Assembly: GCA_021464415.1 (NCBI GenBank)
Contig: CM038470.1
Coordinates: 9,188,394 to 9,252,393, forward strand
From: Lonicera japonica
Lineage: Eukaryota; Streptophyta; Magnoliopsida; Dipsacales; Caprifoliaceae
DNA length: 64,000 nt
Direction of reading: 5' to 3'
Below, piece after piece: positions 37,796 through 49,073 of the stretch (position 1 is its first letter; each line of letters begins with the position of its first letter). The notes beneath the pieces were generated by a model. The model worked only from the letters and a program-made list of their open reading frames with translations, did not search any database and was not told the DNA's origin. The position numbers and the translations under genes were made by a program.

Positions 37796-37970
37796 TATAT
37801 ATATATATCATTATGAAAAAACTCAAGCATATATATATATATATCATTATGAACAACTTCGCGAGCATATATATATATATCATTATGAACAACCTCACAT
37901 GCATATATATATATCATTATGAATCTCACGAGCATATATATATCATTATGAACAATCTGACGAGCAAAAG
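37784..37970. repeat. Minisatellite with TATA core
   Basis: Five units of about 28-45 bp each contain a TA run followed by TCATTATGAA and a variable linker such as 'caacctcacatgca' or 'tctcacgagca'. TA runs shorten from left to right (about 9 to 5 repeats). It abuts the right end of the MULE-like element. Confidence 0.75.
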
Positions 37971-37976
37971 AAAGGA

Positions 37977-38456
37977 TTATATCAAATCAAAAGGTCCCTG
38001 ATTGACTACAAAAGGTGCACCAAGTTGATCCAGATCATGTGCCGAAGTATTACAATTACGAGAAACATGGATTATAGGTGAGCTCCTAATACGAGTGTGA
38101 AATTGCTCACATTCAAAGATGTCTTGAAGATGGGGACCAGACTTGTCCGGATAGCCATGTATTAAACTAGTCGTCTGGGAGGACTCCATATCGATCATAA
38201 CATGTGCCATATGCCAGTACACTAGAAATTGAATCCCCATTTTTACTGCCATGATTTGTGCATGTAGAAAGGGTCAAGAGCAAAGAATTTCCCCGTAAAC
38301 TGTACCCTCAAATCCATTGCGCATTTTTATCCCATAATATGCCACCATATGTTCTTCAGCCATTAACGAACCCACTGTCCACATTGAGTTTGGAATAACC
38401 CGGGGGCAGTTTGCTCCAGCGACTATAAACCGGGTCAAAGTTGAATTGTATGACAT
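37977..38456 (-). pseudogene. RNase H-like domain remnant
   Basis: Two stretches in one minus-strand frame, 38456-38274 and 38252-37977, are separated by a stop. The second contains MAVKMGIQFLVYWHMAHVMI, IDMESSQTTSLIHGYPD and IIHVSRNCNTSAHDLDQLG. This fits the RNase H-like domain found at the end of plant non-LTR elements and in related host genes: an acidic residue after the second strand (D-MESS) and the final N-T-S-A-H-D motif. The part before it (SMWTVGSLMAEEHMVAYYGIKMRNG) fits the first strands. An upstream reverse transcriptase is not seen. Confidence 0.6.
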
Positions 38457-39017
38457 GATCCAATGAAATCTCCATATCCATATATTGCGTAAGTGAATGC
38501 ATGTTTGATCACTTTGTACGTTGAAACATACTGGCTGGGCGTCGAAGATTTCCTTATTTCATACTTTCCATGTATGCCATACAATGGCAATGAAAAGCAT
38601 GTCTTAATTATTGTTAATATAGACCCCAATGCGTTTAGTATCCAATGCGTAAGAGTCATCTCATTTATTATGTATGTTTTTATAACTTTCGGCTTCCAGT
38701 TGTAAATATTACGTATTAATTAAAGAGTATTTAGCTTAATTAGTTTCATGCCTATATATATGACGGTTCACATTATAGACTTCATAATCAATCACTCAAA
38801 CCTACCACACTATTTAAGTTACTAGTAACTTATTCTAGTTATGTTTATTAATATTTGAAGTGAGTTTTCTAAGACTCTTAATAAATTTTATTGACTTTTT
38901 TTATACGTTTATGATGAATTTTGGAATACATGCTACAAAATCATTTAGAATGCTAATAATTATACATTATTTTATTGACATTATCAATATTAAGAAATGC
39001 CACACCACTCTGGCACT
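38457..39017. other. AT-rich spacer
   Basis: No gene, RNA or element is recognised. Short open frames lack similarity to anything I know. Confidence 0.45.
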
Positions 39018-39022
39018 ATTTA

Positions 39023-40199
39023 TGTTGTGCCCACTAGCACATGGGCTGGGCCCACAGGTTCACACACAAAATAACGATGTTGTCCCTACTTAAAAGGCAT
39101 TATTTCTATGTGGTGACACTCCCTTACTTATATTTTCATGTTGGATTTTACAATTTTTTCATGTGCGATCAATGGTTTGAGCTAACCATTCTTAACAATC
39201 TCCACTTTGGATCAAACCAGTACACCATGGCTTTACCTTGAACTAATATTGATCCACCTAGCTCTACTTGGACCTATACTTTAGTCCACCGTGAATCCAC
39301 CTTTGAACTGTCCATGTAAATTACCACTCAACACTGTCCGGAAGATCATCCACCTTTGGTCAATGCACGATTTGAGATACATTATATCACGAAACCTACA
39401 CAATCATCTTGACAATACCCCAATGGTTTGAGCCAACAATTCTTAACAATCTCTATTTTGGATCAAGCCAGTCCACCTTAACTCTGCCTTGAACTAACAC
39501 CGGTCCACCTAGCTTCACCTATATTTATACTTTAGTCCACATTGAATCCACCTTTAAACTTTCATGTAAATCACCACTCAACACTATCCGTGAGATCGTC
39601 CACTTTTGGTTAATACACATCTCGAGATACACCTTATTTCAACTTCCTCGAGGAACTTGCACAACCACCTGACAGTAACTCTGGTGTACGTAGGCTATAG
39701 CAATTCCACCCTCGGTTTCTCATAGTCTAACTTTACTATAGGTTCCACTGAGTCCAGCTACCGGGATGCTTTTTGTAGCAACTTATCACCTTAGGCTCTA
39801 CCGAGTTCTTCCTGACTCCACCGAGTCCAGTTAACGGTACTGTTACTGGGATACTTTTTGTAGAAACTCATCACCTTAGGCTCTACAGAGTTATTCCTAA
39901 CTCTACCGAGTCTAGTTATGGATACTACTTTACAAGTGCGTGGATTCACCATCAAGCTCTGATACCAATTGTTGTGCCCAACGGCACATGGGTTGGGCCC
40001 AAGGCACCAACTAAGCCCACCGGCCCGCGCACATTATAACGATACTATTCCCAACTAAAACACCTTTGGACCATAAGTATAGAGTTTTATCTTAAAAAGT
40101 CTCGTTACTATGTGGCAACACTCCCCTACTTATATAACCATGTTGAGTTTTACAATTTTTTTATGTGAAATTAATGATTTGAACTAATCATTCTCAACA
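39023..40199 (-). mobile_element. TRIM (terminal-repeat retrotransposon in miniature), complete
   Basis: Two direct repeats, 39023-39197 (175 bp) and 39970-40199 (230 bp), both begin TGTTGTGCCCA and end AACA on the plus strand. Host duplications of 5 bp, ATTTA, flank the whole (39018-39022 and 40200-40204). On the minus strand the 5' LTR is followed two bases later by TGGTATCAGAGC (reverse of 39956-39967), the primer site for initiator Met-tRNA. The other LTR is preceded by the purine-rich CCAAAGTGGAGAT. So transcription would run on the minus strand. The inner 770 bp has no coding capacity. The LTRs differ mainly by indels, so it is not very young. Confidence 0.9.
39171..39640. repeat. Direct duplication inside the TRIM element
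   Basis: About 215-220 bp at 39171-39385 is repeated at 39421-39640. Both start 'caatggtttgagc' and pass through 'ttcttaacaatct', 'ggatcaa.ccagt', 'actttagtccac', 'gaatccacctttgaact' and 'gagatacatt'. The first copy includes the end of the 3' LTR and its polypurine tract, so the element has duplicated its own LTR border. Confidence 0.7.
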
Positions 40200-40204
40200 A
40201 TTTA

Positions 40205-40471
40205 AAACAAATTATTTGTACATACTTGTAATAATTAACCACATATTTATAATAATGAACCACGTAAACTTATATAAACAAGTATACATGCGACCTATTG
40301 AAGTCTTGCTTACATTCGTAATACTCCAAATAAATTCAAAGTTTTAGATAAAGATGATTATACCCAGTTTATAATATGTAAAGAATATAAAATTTCAAAT
40401 GCAGACCCACATTTTGAAAACCCTGTAATTCTCATTTGCATGTAAAATGAGGTCATTTGAATTTTATATAG
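40205..40471. other. Spacer between two transposons
   Basis: Nothing coding is seen. Confidence 0.45.
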
Positions 40472-40479
40472 ATAATTAA

Positions 40480-42310
40480 GGGTGTTCTTAAATGCACCAA
40501 CATAATTAGTCTTCTCACCCCAGTGTGAGAATACTTTCTTCTCACCCCATCAAATCTTTAAAAAATCTTGCACTTCACCCCAGTGGTAGGTTGAGTTTAC
40601 TAAAACAATGTAAAGACGATAAAGTTTTGTCGCTAAAAGTAAAAATATTAAATAATATTAATTTTTTCATTAATATAAGACATATTAAACAAAAATTACA
40701 TCGTTCTTCATAAATTTCATTAAAATTTTCGTCTAAATAATTCCTCTAAAAATACAAAATATTAATTATAATAAATACAGTTTTAACAATTATATGATAT
40801 TTCATATAATCTTTTATTATTCATTACTCTTAAATAGTTATTATTCATATTTTAAATTTGTTTACAAATTTTATTTTTACCAAATAAGTAAATATAAGTT
40901 TTAATTTACTACATCAAAAATATTAAAAGATTGGAAGTTGATCCATATATATATATAGTAGTATGTTTGAAATACAAAAGAAATTTGAAATATTTGCTTT
41001 GTTTCCAATTAAATTTAGATCATCCTTTATTTTTTAAGCATTTTGAAAAATTTATTAGTTATTTTCAACACATTTATAAATAAAACAAAAATTAAATTAA
41101 TTCTTTTATAATATATATGAAAATTTAAACATTAATTATAATTAAAGAAAAGCCTAGAAAAGCCCTTAAGCTATTTTTTCTTTATTAACTTTTTTTATAC
41201 ATACTTACGTAAACTCTCTCTCTCTCTCTAAAACGTACATGTGAGCGATATGGAGTAATAATTTAGGTTAGATTGCAAAGGCTCGGAGGAGCCGTTGAAG
41301 TTAACTAATTAATTAACAAAAGTAATAATTAAGTCATATACTATATAAATATGTCTTACTTCACTACATCAAAGATATTAGAAGATCAATTTTATTTTTA
41401 TCAAAAATACTAGAAGAAAGATGACAGAGAAAAAAAAACTCGCAAGAAAAAAAGTGAATAGTGATGAATTTTTTCAAGTGTTCTTAAATGCATCTACAAA
41501 ATTTGTCTTTTCACCCCAGGTGTCATTAAATGATTTTTTAATGACTTAAAAACATTTTCTTCTTTCTTTTTAAAAAATGTTATCTTTCGTGAAAATGGAA
41601 AAAATGAATTGAAAAAATAAAATAGTTTTTATAATAATAAATCATTTATTAAAATATTTTGTTACTTTCGATTTCTAAGATATTTAATTTTTTGAGACTC
41701 AAGAAAACGATATCCTTGCAAAAGATTAAAAGATAAAGGTTTTCTCACTAAACTATTTCATTTTTTAATATTTTTTTACGAGTAATTTTTAGAATTTAAA
41801 TATTGAAATAATAAAAACACAACATGCAATACATATATATATATATATATTATTTATGGCATATTTGGCGCTCGTTAAGACAAATATTTTTTAGTTTTGA
41901 TATTGTATAACTTAACATGAGTTTTATTGAGTTCTATATGTATGTACAAATAAAAAGATTGAATAAATTAAGAAAAATATCATTGAAGATGTTATCGTGC
42001 TAGAGCAAATAAAAATAAAAATCTAGCACTTAATATAAAAATTAAAGAATATTTATTATAAACTTACATTTATGAAATATATGTAATTAAGTGAAAATAG
42101 TAGATGATTGTTTGTTGAAAAAAAAAAAAATTTTAATTAATTTTTAAAATTTTAAGTGGGTGAAAAGTCAAATTAGTGGCAATTTTTTCAAAGTATAAAA
42201 AGTGGGGTGAAAAAAATGGGGTTTACGCTATTTTTTAGGTTAAGATTAACGTAACTTTGACTTTTGGTGGGGTGAGAAGACGAATTATGTGGGTGCATTT
42301 AAGAACAACC
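40480..42310. mobile_element. Non-autonomous terminal-inverted-repeat element, hAT or MULE type (1831 bp)
   Basis: The left end GGGTGTTCTTAAATGCACCA and the inverted right end GGTTGTTCTTAAATGCACCC continue as inverted repeats through 'acataatt.gtcttctcacccca', about 45 bp in all. ATAATTAA stands on both sides (40472-40479 and 42311-42318); counted as 9 bp it has one mismatch. An internal relative of the end, GTTCTTAAATGCATCTACAA, lies near 41480-41500, so a second end may be nested. The interior is AT-rich with no transposase. The 8-bp reading suggests hAT, the 9-bp reading and long TIR suggest MULE. Confidence 0.75.
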
Positions 42311-42318
42311 ATAATTAA

Positions 42319-43771
42319 TCAATCAACTACACAGAGATTAGACTTCTTTCTGAAACATAATTAATGTATTAAATCTTTTAAAAAAATATATTTTATCATT
42401 TTTGAAAAAATTCTGAAGTTTCAGTCTTGTAAATCCGACAATTCTTTGAAATTAATAAATTTTAAAGTATTAAAGTTATTAATTAAAATGGGAGGAGACT
42501 CCACCCTAGTAATGGACTGGTTTGAAGGCTCTAATTTAGTTTGGGCCACTGGAGAACGAAAGTTACTTGAAAGACATGATAAAATGAGCTGATTTGTGGG
42601 CTATATTTTAGTTTGGGCCACTAGATAGATACAGAATTAACGAAATTGAAAGAGTTGTATGAACTTACAAAATTTGTATGATTGACTACCCGAAAAATTT
42701 TTTTTCGATATCTGTGTAGAGTTAGTGAGGTTGAAATCCTATTTATTCTCTTATGAAAATAAATTATAAGGGTAAAATAAGCATTTGAAAAATACAATGG
42801 AGCTTTAATAACAGTTGAAAAGCCTCTTAAATGCTTTATACAATAATACTAACTTATTACCTGTGCAAAACATTTTATGATTATTTTATGTACCTATATA
42901 TATATATATACACATTTTGGCTTGCTTAATTTTTTGGGAAACATATATACATTTTCCTTATTAATGTTTTGTTTTTTTCCTTTTTTCTAAGCACTTTTCA
43001 ATTACAATATTTTTTGAGTAATAATTTGACGACATGCTTTGACTTGCTTCTTAATAATCATAGATTTTGCAGACATACTTTGAGAACGTAATTATGTGTC
43101 ATTTGTATATTAAATGATCAATATAATTTGAAAAGAATTTGCCCTTGATAGATCCATCACTTTCAGAATAAAATCATTGAATCCATTCACAAACAACAAA
43201 CAAAGATTTTAAGATTTCTAAAAATTGAGTATAACTTCCACTTTTTAATTGAGTGGTCTAACATTAAAAGAAATATTTTGAAAAATCCACATTCCACCTC
43301 CCCAAATTTACAATCCCCTTCACAGTAAATAAGTACTCTCAATATCTTCAACTCACTCGTTCACCACCAAAAAGATGACAATTGATCTTTTTCTTCCTTA
43401 CATTTTTTTACATGATATGTATTCCAAGGAATAACTTTTATTTCCTTTCGATTTGTGTAAAGTATTGGACACAAAATATTTTCAAAACTTTTACGAATAA
43501 GTAATATAATGAACTTACATTAAATAAGAGATAATAATTACATCACTTGGTAAATTAAAATCCAAAAGTTGGCGACATTCCTTCTTATTTTGCCTTGATG
43601 CAACATAAAGAGCAAGGTTCATAAGAAAAGAATGGAAAAGATGAATTCCTATACAATAAAAAAGATTACACAATAATTTAGTACGCTATATATTTAAAAC
43701 TTGAAAAAAATAAATGATAGGTTAGGCAAATAGTGTGCCTGAAATCTATGTGGAAGGCCATGCTAGAAAGA
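42319..43771. other. Intergenic DNA without a recognised gene
   Basis: Two related words ('gctctaatttagtttgggccactg' at about 42528 and 'gctatattttagtttgggccactag' at about 42600) show a local direct duplication of about 70 bp. No coding potential is evident. Confidence 0.45.
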
Positions 43772-43779
43772 AACATCAG

Positions 43780-44601
43780 CAGGGCTGGCCCTGGGCATAA
43801 GTGGTTTAGGCCGTGTTGCCATATATATATGTTTGTTATAATGTTAAAATTGTTTTGTGTCGAACAAAATCAATAGAATTACACAGTGGTTCAGGGGGAA
43901 TTGGTTGATTAGATGGAAACAAATTTGGTTGCACAGCATAGGGTCTCAAGCCTCGGCAGTTGAAGTTCTTTTTTCTTTTTATTTCTCCTTTCAAATGCTT
44001 ATGAAGCTTAAGTTTGTTTTTCATGAACAAAAAATATATGTTTTTGTTTAAGAACTCCCCAAAATTATATGTTTAATTACTCTTTTTATAATTTGTCAAA
44101 TGCCATTATTATATATTTTTTTAATTTTTTTTAAGAGTTTATTGTACTTATATAACATGAATATATAAAATTACAAAAAGGGCCCAATTTTTTTTATTAG
44201 CTTTCTTAAATGAGGTTTTCAGTTAATTCTTTTTTCTTTTTTTCTCAAAAAAGTTCTCATATTCTTTAACACGTCATTATGTATTCACAATACACAATAT
44301 ATATATATTTTTCATACTTCTTTCTTAATCTAATTTCTCTGAATCTTTTAGTTTTTTTGGTTCATGATTTCTCTCTATATTGAGTTCATTTGAGGGTTAT
44401 TTTTTTTAGATACAAAACTTTATCTTTTTGTTGTTGTTTTGACTAAATTCTATATGACTGAAACATTTTAAGTACTTTTTTTATAACTTTTTTAATGTCA
44501 TTACTATATGATTTTTTTTGTGTTATCAGTTTATTATTGTATTTATACTATATGAATATACAAAGATACAAAGGGCCCCTCAAAACTCAAGTCTAGCCCT
44601 G
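43780..44601. mobile_element. hAT-type non-autonomous element (822 bp)
   Basis: The left end CAGGGCTGGCCCTGGGC and the inverted right end CAGGGCTAGACTTGAGT form short TIRs. A perfect 8-bp host duplication, AACATCAG, flanks it (43772-43779 and 44602-44609). The interior is T-rich and non-coding. The GGGCTGGCCCTGG start is a familiar plant hAT-like end. Confidence 0.82.
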
Positions 44602-44609
44602 AACATCAG

Positions 44610-45895
44610 ACCTCGTGGATGACATAGCAGGCTTAAGGAGAGAGGGAGCAAGTCTGCTAGCTCTTTAAGCACACTTAGCATATGTGAGAGCTAATACAAT
44701 TCACATTGCATAAATTAGAGAGCGCTAGCAATCCTCTTAGAGGAGTGGTACAGAGATAGGAGGTGGGCCAGACTGTACTTTGCTTTAACATAAAGTATAG
44801 TCAGCCAATGTTCTGTAGCAACAACATTTAATGCCCCTCAATGCCGCCAAGGAGGTCGGATGGACTCAATTGCAAATCATGGTTTATGTAACTATAGGCT
44901 CTAGCACATAAAAACCCTAGTTTTATGTGATGAGACCATGCTCGAAGCTCCATATGAATAGGGAGTTTACTCCTTCTAAGGGGCAGGGCAATATAACAAG
45001 ATTGAAAAACTATAACTCAAAAACATTTAATTTCACATATGAAGAATATTGCAGCCATGTGCTTATTGTCTCACAATAAGTTACTCGTTCTTAAGATAAA
45101 AAGTTAATCAAAGGAACATTTAAGTGAATGTATTGTTTAACACCATTCATATATACAAGGTTCGACAGAGCTCGGTGCTTATTTGACAGGGGGTAGAAAG
45201 ACCCTTAACAGGGTTGAACCACCCCTATAATGCTTGTGTTGTTGTTGTTGTCATTTATATCTTGTCAAGTCATTCTTAAATATCCTAATCATCATACACG
45301 TGAGCCACTCACTATTGGAAAATATACTGTGATTGGTTAAATAAGTGTATCAAGATTTATTGGTGCCAAAAAAAAAGTCTATTGAGATTTACACACTATC
45401 ATATATATATATATTAGAATTATGAGGAAAATGAACATTTTTTTAAAAAAAAGGAAATTAAACATGTTTTTAGCCTGAACAAGTTTAGGTCCCAATAGAA
45501 ATTGGATGCAACTATTTACACTCTATAAAAACACTTCAACACTCTAAAACAACCAACTTAAAGTAATCAAGATTTAGCAATGCCTCACATTATAAAGCTT
45601 AAACGAGAAAGAAATAATGCAAAGAACTTAGCAAGCAAATATCACATATTTGAATCTTCAATTTATTGACAAGAAAGACAAGTTTTCATTATATATATAC
45701 AAGGTTGTACGTAACTCATAACAAATTCTTACCTTTCACTACAAAGCAAACAAATCCCAACAAATATGGGAGTGTAAATAACAATGTCCTTTTATTTATA
45801 CCTCGTTAACACATGTAGGGTGAGATATTCACACTAACAACATCCATTTTAGTTTCCCTATTCTTTAATTGATGCATAAGCTTAATGCTCCCATG
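44610..45895. other. Intergenic DNA, origin unclear
   Basis: About 44620-45000 is more GC-rich than the surroundings, and 45160-45240 has 'ggttcgacagagctcgg' and 'gggttgaaccaccc'. These may be old retrotransposon pieces, but I see no domain, LTR edge or RNA fold to support a name. Confidence 0.3.
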
Positions 45896-46060
45896 ACTTT
45901 ATTAGTTTTCACAGTTCGCACCACGTTTCCTATGTGGATATGTTTGGTAGCCTACGCACTTTACCCATTTTCACCATTGCTGGTTTATATTCTTTAATAT
46001 GATACTGGATCGCATTAGCATTAGCTTCGCATTTCATCTATTTGTGAACAAGCAATTTTA
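45896..46060 (+). pseudogene. Relict of the NCL exchanger last exon
   Basis: The stretch with TATGTGGATATGTTTGGTAG, 'cctacgcactttacccat' and 'gatactggatcgc' aligns with 61180-61330 of the intact NCL gene. It matches the codons for PLWTCLVAYALYPLMPLLVY and EYVTGS, and continues into the 3' flank ('ttagcttcgcattt' here, 'ttagcttcacatca' there). An in-frame TAA replaces the codon for Glu before YVTG, and an insertion of about 6 bp lies near 45913. No other NCL exon is recognised nearby. It is the surviving end of a duplicated gene. Confidence 0.8.
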
Positions 46061-46455
46061 ACTTTTATTTCATTAGCTATTTATGTTATTTGCACTATTT
46101 ATTTGGTACAAAGTTCATATAATGAGGCAATATTGTACAATTATTGTTTTGAAGAAATTCGTTTTGATATATTAATAAATGAGTAGTTTTATTAACCATT
46201 TAACATTTATTTTTATTATTTTTAATGTGTAAAGTATTTTAAAATATATTAGTAGTGGGACAGCCAAATATAGTGTTTAATAAAGAAATATTTGGACTGA
46301 GAAATCAAATTCCTTATACTGGTTTACTAAATACAAATTTTCAAATCCTTGTAAGGGTGTGTTTAGTTACACAATTTTAAAATTATATTATAAATGCAAT
46401 TTTACAGAATCATAATTCTTAAAATTACAAAACCATAAAATTATAATACTATTAT

Positions 46456-47557
46456 GGGGTTTATTGACTTAACCCCCTACGCTAATAGCCATATTTGAGT
46501 AAACCCCCTAAAATAATTTTTATTAGACATAACCCCCTGAGTCTTGACGTCGTCCAACTTTCGTTTATTTTCAACATTTTTTGACAAAAATGCTCCTCAC
46601 ATTTACCCTTTCCCCTTCATTATTCTTCCTCTGTCCCTTAAACCCTCTACAAGTAAAACACTAATTATAATCCAACTCAAAATACACAAAACAATCAACT
46701 TGTCGCTAGCTAAGCTTCATGGACCACCACCACTAACGCCACCATGAATTTTGCCGCCAATAGACCACTACCGCTACCACCATCCATCAAAAAAATAAAC
46801 TTTCTCTCTCTATGCACACATGCCCAAAAAATTGTGGGTTTCTTTCAATTTAATTTTGATTTTGAATGATTGATTTCAATTTGGTTTTATCTTTGGTGGG
46901 TTTGATTTAATTTTAGTTGAGGTATGATTTGGGTATATTTATATACAAATATTTAGAGAGAAAAATGGAAGAAATAAGTGAAGAGGTAGAAGAGATAATT
47001 AGATGCGCCCAAGATTATAAACCGACAAGCTTATTGGTGTCGTAGTTGATTTTCGATTTGTTTTTTGTTTAGTCACAGAAAGAGTTTGATTATGCAGTGG
47101 CAATGGTGGTTTGCCGTTTGCCGCCAGCAACAGCCGCCAGCGGCTGTGAGAATGAGGTGATGGTGGAATGGAAGGTTGAGGTGGTGAGATTGTCAAACTC
47201 TCTCTAAGGAAGAAAATTAACTTAGCGAAAAAAGATAACCCAAGTGAAAAACAGAGCATCTATTATCAAGTGATGAACCCATGTGATGGTGGAATACAAG
47301 GTGGCGATGGTGAGAAGTTGAAATCAAATGGAAGAAGAAGACGAACAAAAGAAGAAGATAAGATGAAAAAGAAAATTAGGGTTTTTTGGTACAAGGAAGA
47401 ATAAGAAGATGTGAGATGGGCATTTTCGTCAAAAAATGTGAAAAACGGACAGAAGTTGGACGGCATCAGGACTCAGGGGGTTATGTTTAATAAAAATTAT
47501 TTTAGGGGGTTTACTCAAATATGGCTATTAGTGTAGGGGGTTAAGTCAATAAACCCC
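46456..47557. mobile_element. MULE-type non-autonomous element with long TIRs (1102 bp)
   Basis: A perfect 9-bp duplication, TACTATTAT, flanks it (46447-46455 and 47558-47566). The first and last roughly 170 bp are inverted copies, starting GGGGTTTATTGACTTAACCC and including 'tagccatatttgagtaaacc' and 'aaaatgc.c.tcacat'. Nine-bp duplications and long TIRs are typical of Mutator-like elements. The interior has Pro-rich short frames and CACCACC/GGTGGTGG tracts but no transposase. It splits the decayed NCL duplicate from its 3' flank. Confidence 0.88.
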
Positions 47558-47566
47558 TACTATTAT

Positions 47567-48429
47567 TTGGCTTGTATGTAATTTTCATTTAGAATTATAT
47601 TACTGCGTGTGGTTGTGTGTGTTGGGGTGGGGGGTGGGCAGGGGGAAGGTGCTAGAAAATGGCATGGGGCAGCATTTTGGTGGAGTAAGGTGGAGATGAG
47701 TGGTGGTGAATGATCGTCAATTTTGTTTGGAATTCAATTATAATTAGAAATTTTTACTTTTCATGTATAATTCAATAATTTAAAATTGAAAGTTTTGGAA
47801 TTTCTGTATAATTTGAAAACCATGAACTTTTAGTTTATCCAAATAAAATAATTTTAAAACATACTTTAATTCTAATTCTATAACATAAAATTGAGGTCGC
47901 CAAATATACCATAATTTTAAATATGTGCTATACTAATAATCTGAAAGACAATTTCAAATTCTGCTATCTATACACACCCTAAGCTGCAAATCCAAATAAA
48001 ATCCGTAGTTTTGACTCTCTTCGTATCCGATGCTTAGATCATTGCAACTTAAAGATGTAGAAGGATATCGAGTATGTGTAAATGTTGTTTGTGTATATTT
48101 TTTTGATAAAAGTATATTAAGGGTATTTTTTGTACAAAACAACATTTGTAAATGGATTTAATGGGTTGACTATTTGACTGAATGAAAATCGTTAAAATAA
48201 TGTCAATGAAGAATTATTATAAAATTTGAGTGTTGAAAAACAAAATTTGAGTAAATCAAAAGACAACAATTAAAAAGTTTATATTTTTTTTTTGAATAAT
48301 ATTTAATATTTATATAATCCTCGCCAGAAATATCTTTCTTTACTTATTAAAAGCAAGTTGATTAAATTTCGATCGGTACATGAAATTGGAATTTCTAGAA
48401 ATTAGATAGAAGGTCTTATTACACATTGA
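47567..48429. other. Spacer in the decayed NCL duplicate
   Basis: No gene. G-rich low complexity at about 47610-47660. The 47745-47960 part has several 'aattt' and 'ataattttaaa' words like those at 46365-46450, perhaps an older element into which the MULE inserted. Confidence 0.4.
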
Positions 48430-49073
48430 TTTTTACCAAAAACTTGATGAGTAATATTTTTTTGAATGAAGGACCTATTTTTAGTTGGTGATTAGTGTAA
48501 GAGACATATTTTGTTTTATATTTTAAATAAAGGTATTTGAATAAATTTAAATATTATTTAATTAATAAAAAACATGTTATCTATTACCTAAATTACCCCT
48601 CCTTATTTTTATCAAGTTTCAATCATACCCTTTTAGGTTTTAAACCAAAAATATAGACGGCAAAATTCATATTGCAGTGAAATATGGACTGCCATATGAA
48701 CTTTATATCAATATGGATTGTAATATGAACTTTGTACTAAAAATATGGATTACAAAGTTCATATTACAGGAAAATATTGTAATATGAACTTTGCACAAAA
48801 AATATGGACTGCAAAGTTCATATTGCAGTGAAATAGAGAAACTATGCACATAAATTTGTACTGCAATATGAACTTTGCACCAGAAATTTGGATTGCAAAG
48901 TTCATATTACAGTCCATATTTTAATGCATATTGGTATTTTTTTAGTTTATTTTAATGGTTATGATGCCATTTTGCAATGAAAAAAAGATATGCATGTTAT
49001 CTTATCAATAAAATAAAAAATAGACCCTTCATTTATAAAAAAATATTTTTAAACTTTATGAAAATCTTTCTTC
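48430..49073. mobile_element. Probable TIR element carrying a palindrome cluster
   Basis: The left end has 'gatttttaccaaaaacttgat' then 'aatatttttttgaatgaagg' and 'acctattttt'. The inverted right end reads 'gattttcataaagtttaaaa' then 'atatttttttataaatgaag' and 'ggtctattttt'. So the arms are about 60 bp. The middle holds alternating inverted repeats (next entry). A target duplication was not fixed. Confidence 0.5.
48655..48930. repeat. Cluster of alternating inverted repeats
   Basis: The 18-bp word GCAAAGTTCATATTGCAG and its reverse, CTGCAATATGAACTTTGC, occur with small changes at least eight times in alternating orientation, joined by 'aaatatggact' linkers. Each neighbouring pair can fold into a hairpin. 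This is dense for its size and non-coding. Confidence 0.8.

Noticed and set aside
40525..40713. 62-codon frame inside the 1.8-kb TIR element
   Set aside because: Too short, overlaps the TIR, and no transposase motif.
46999..47259. 86-codon Pro/Ser-rich frame inside the MULE
   Set aside because: Low-complexity CACC and TCC tracts; no domain. Kept only as part of the element.
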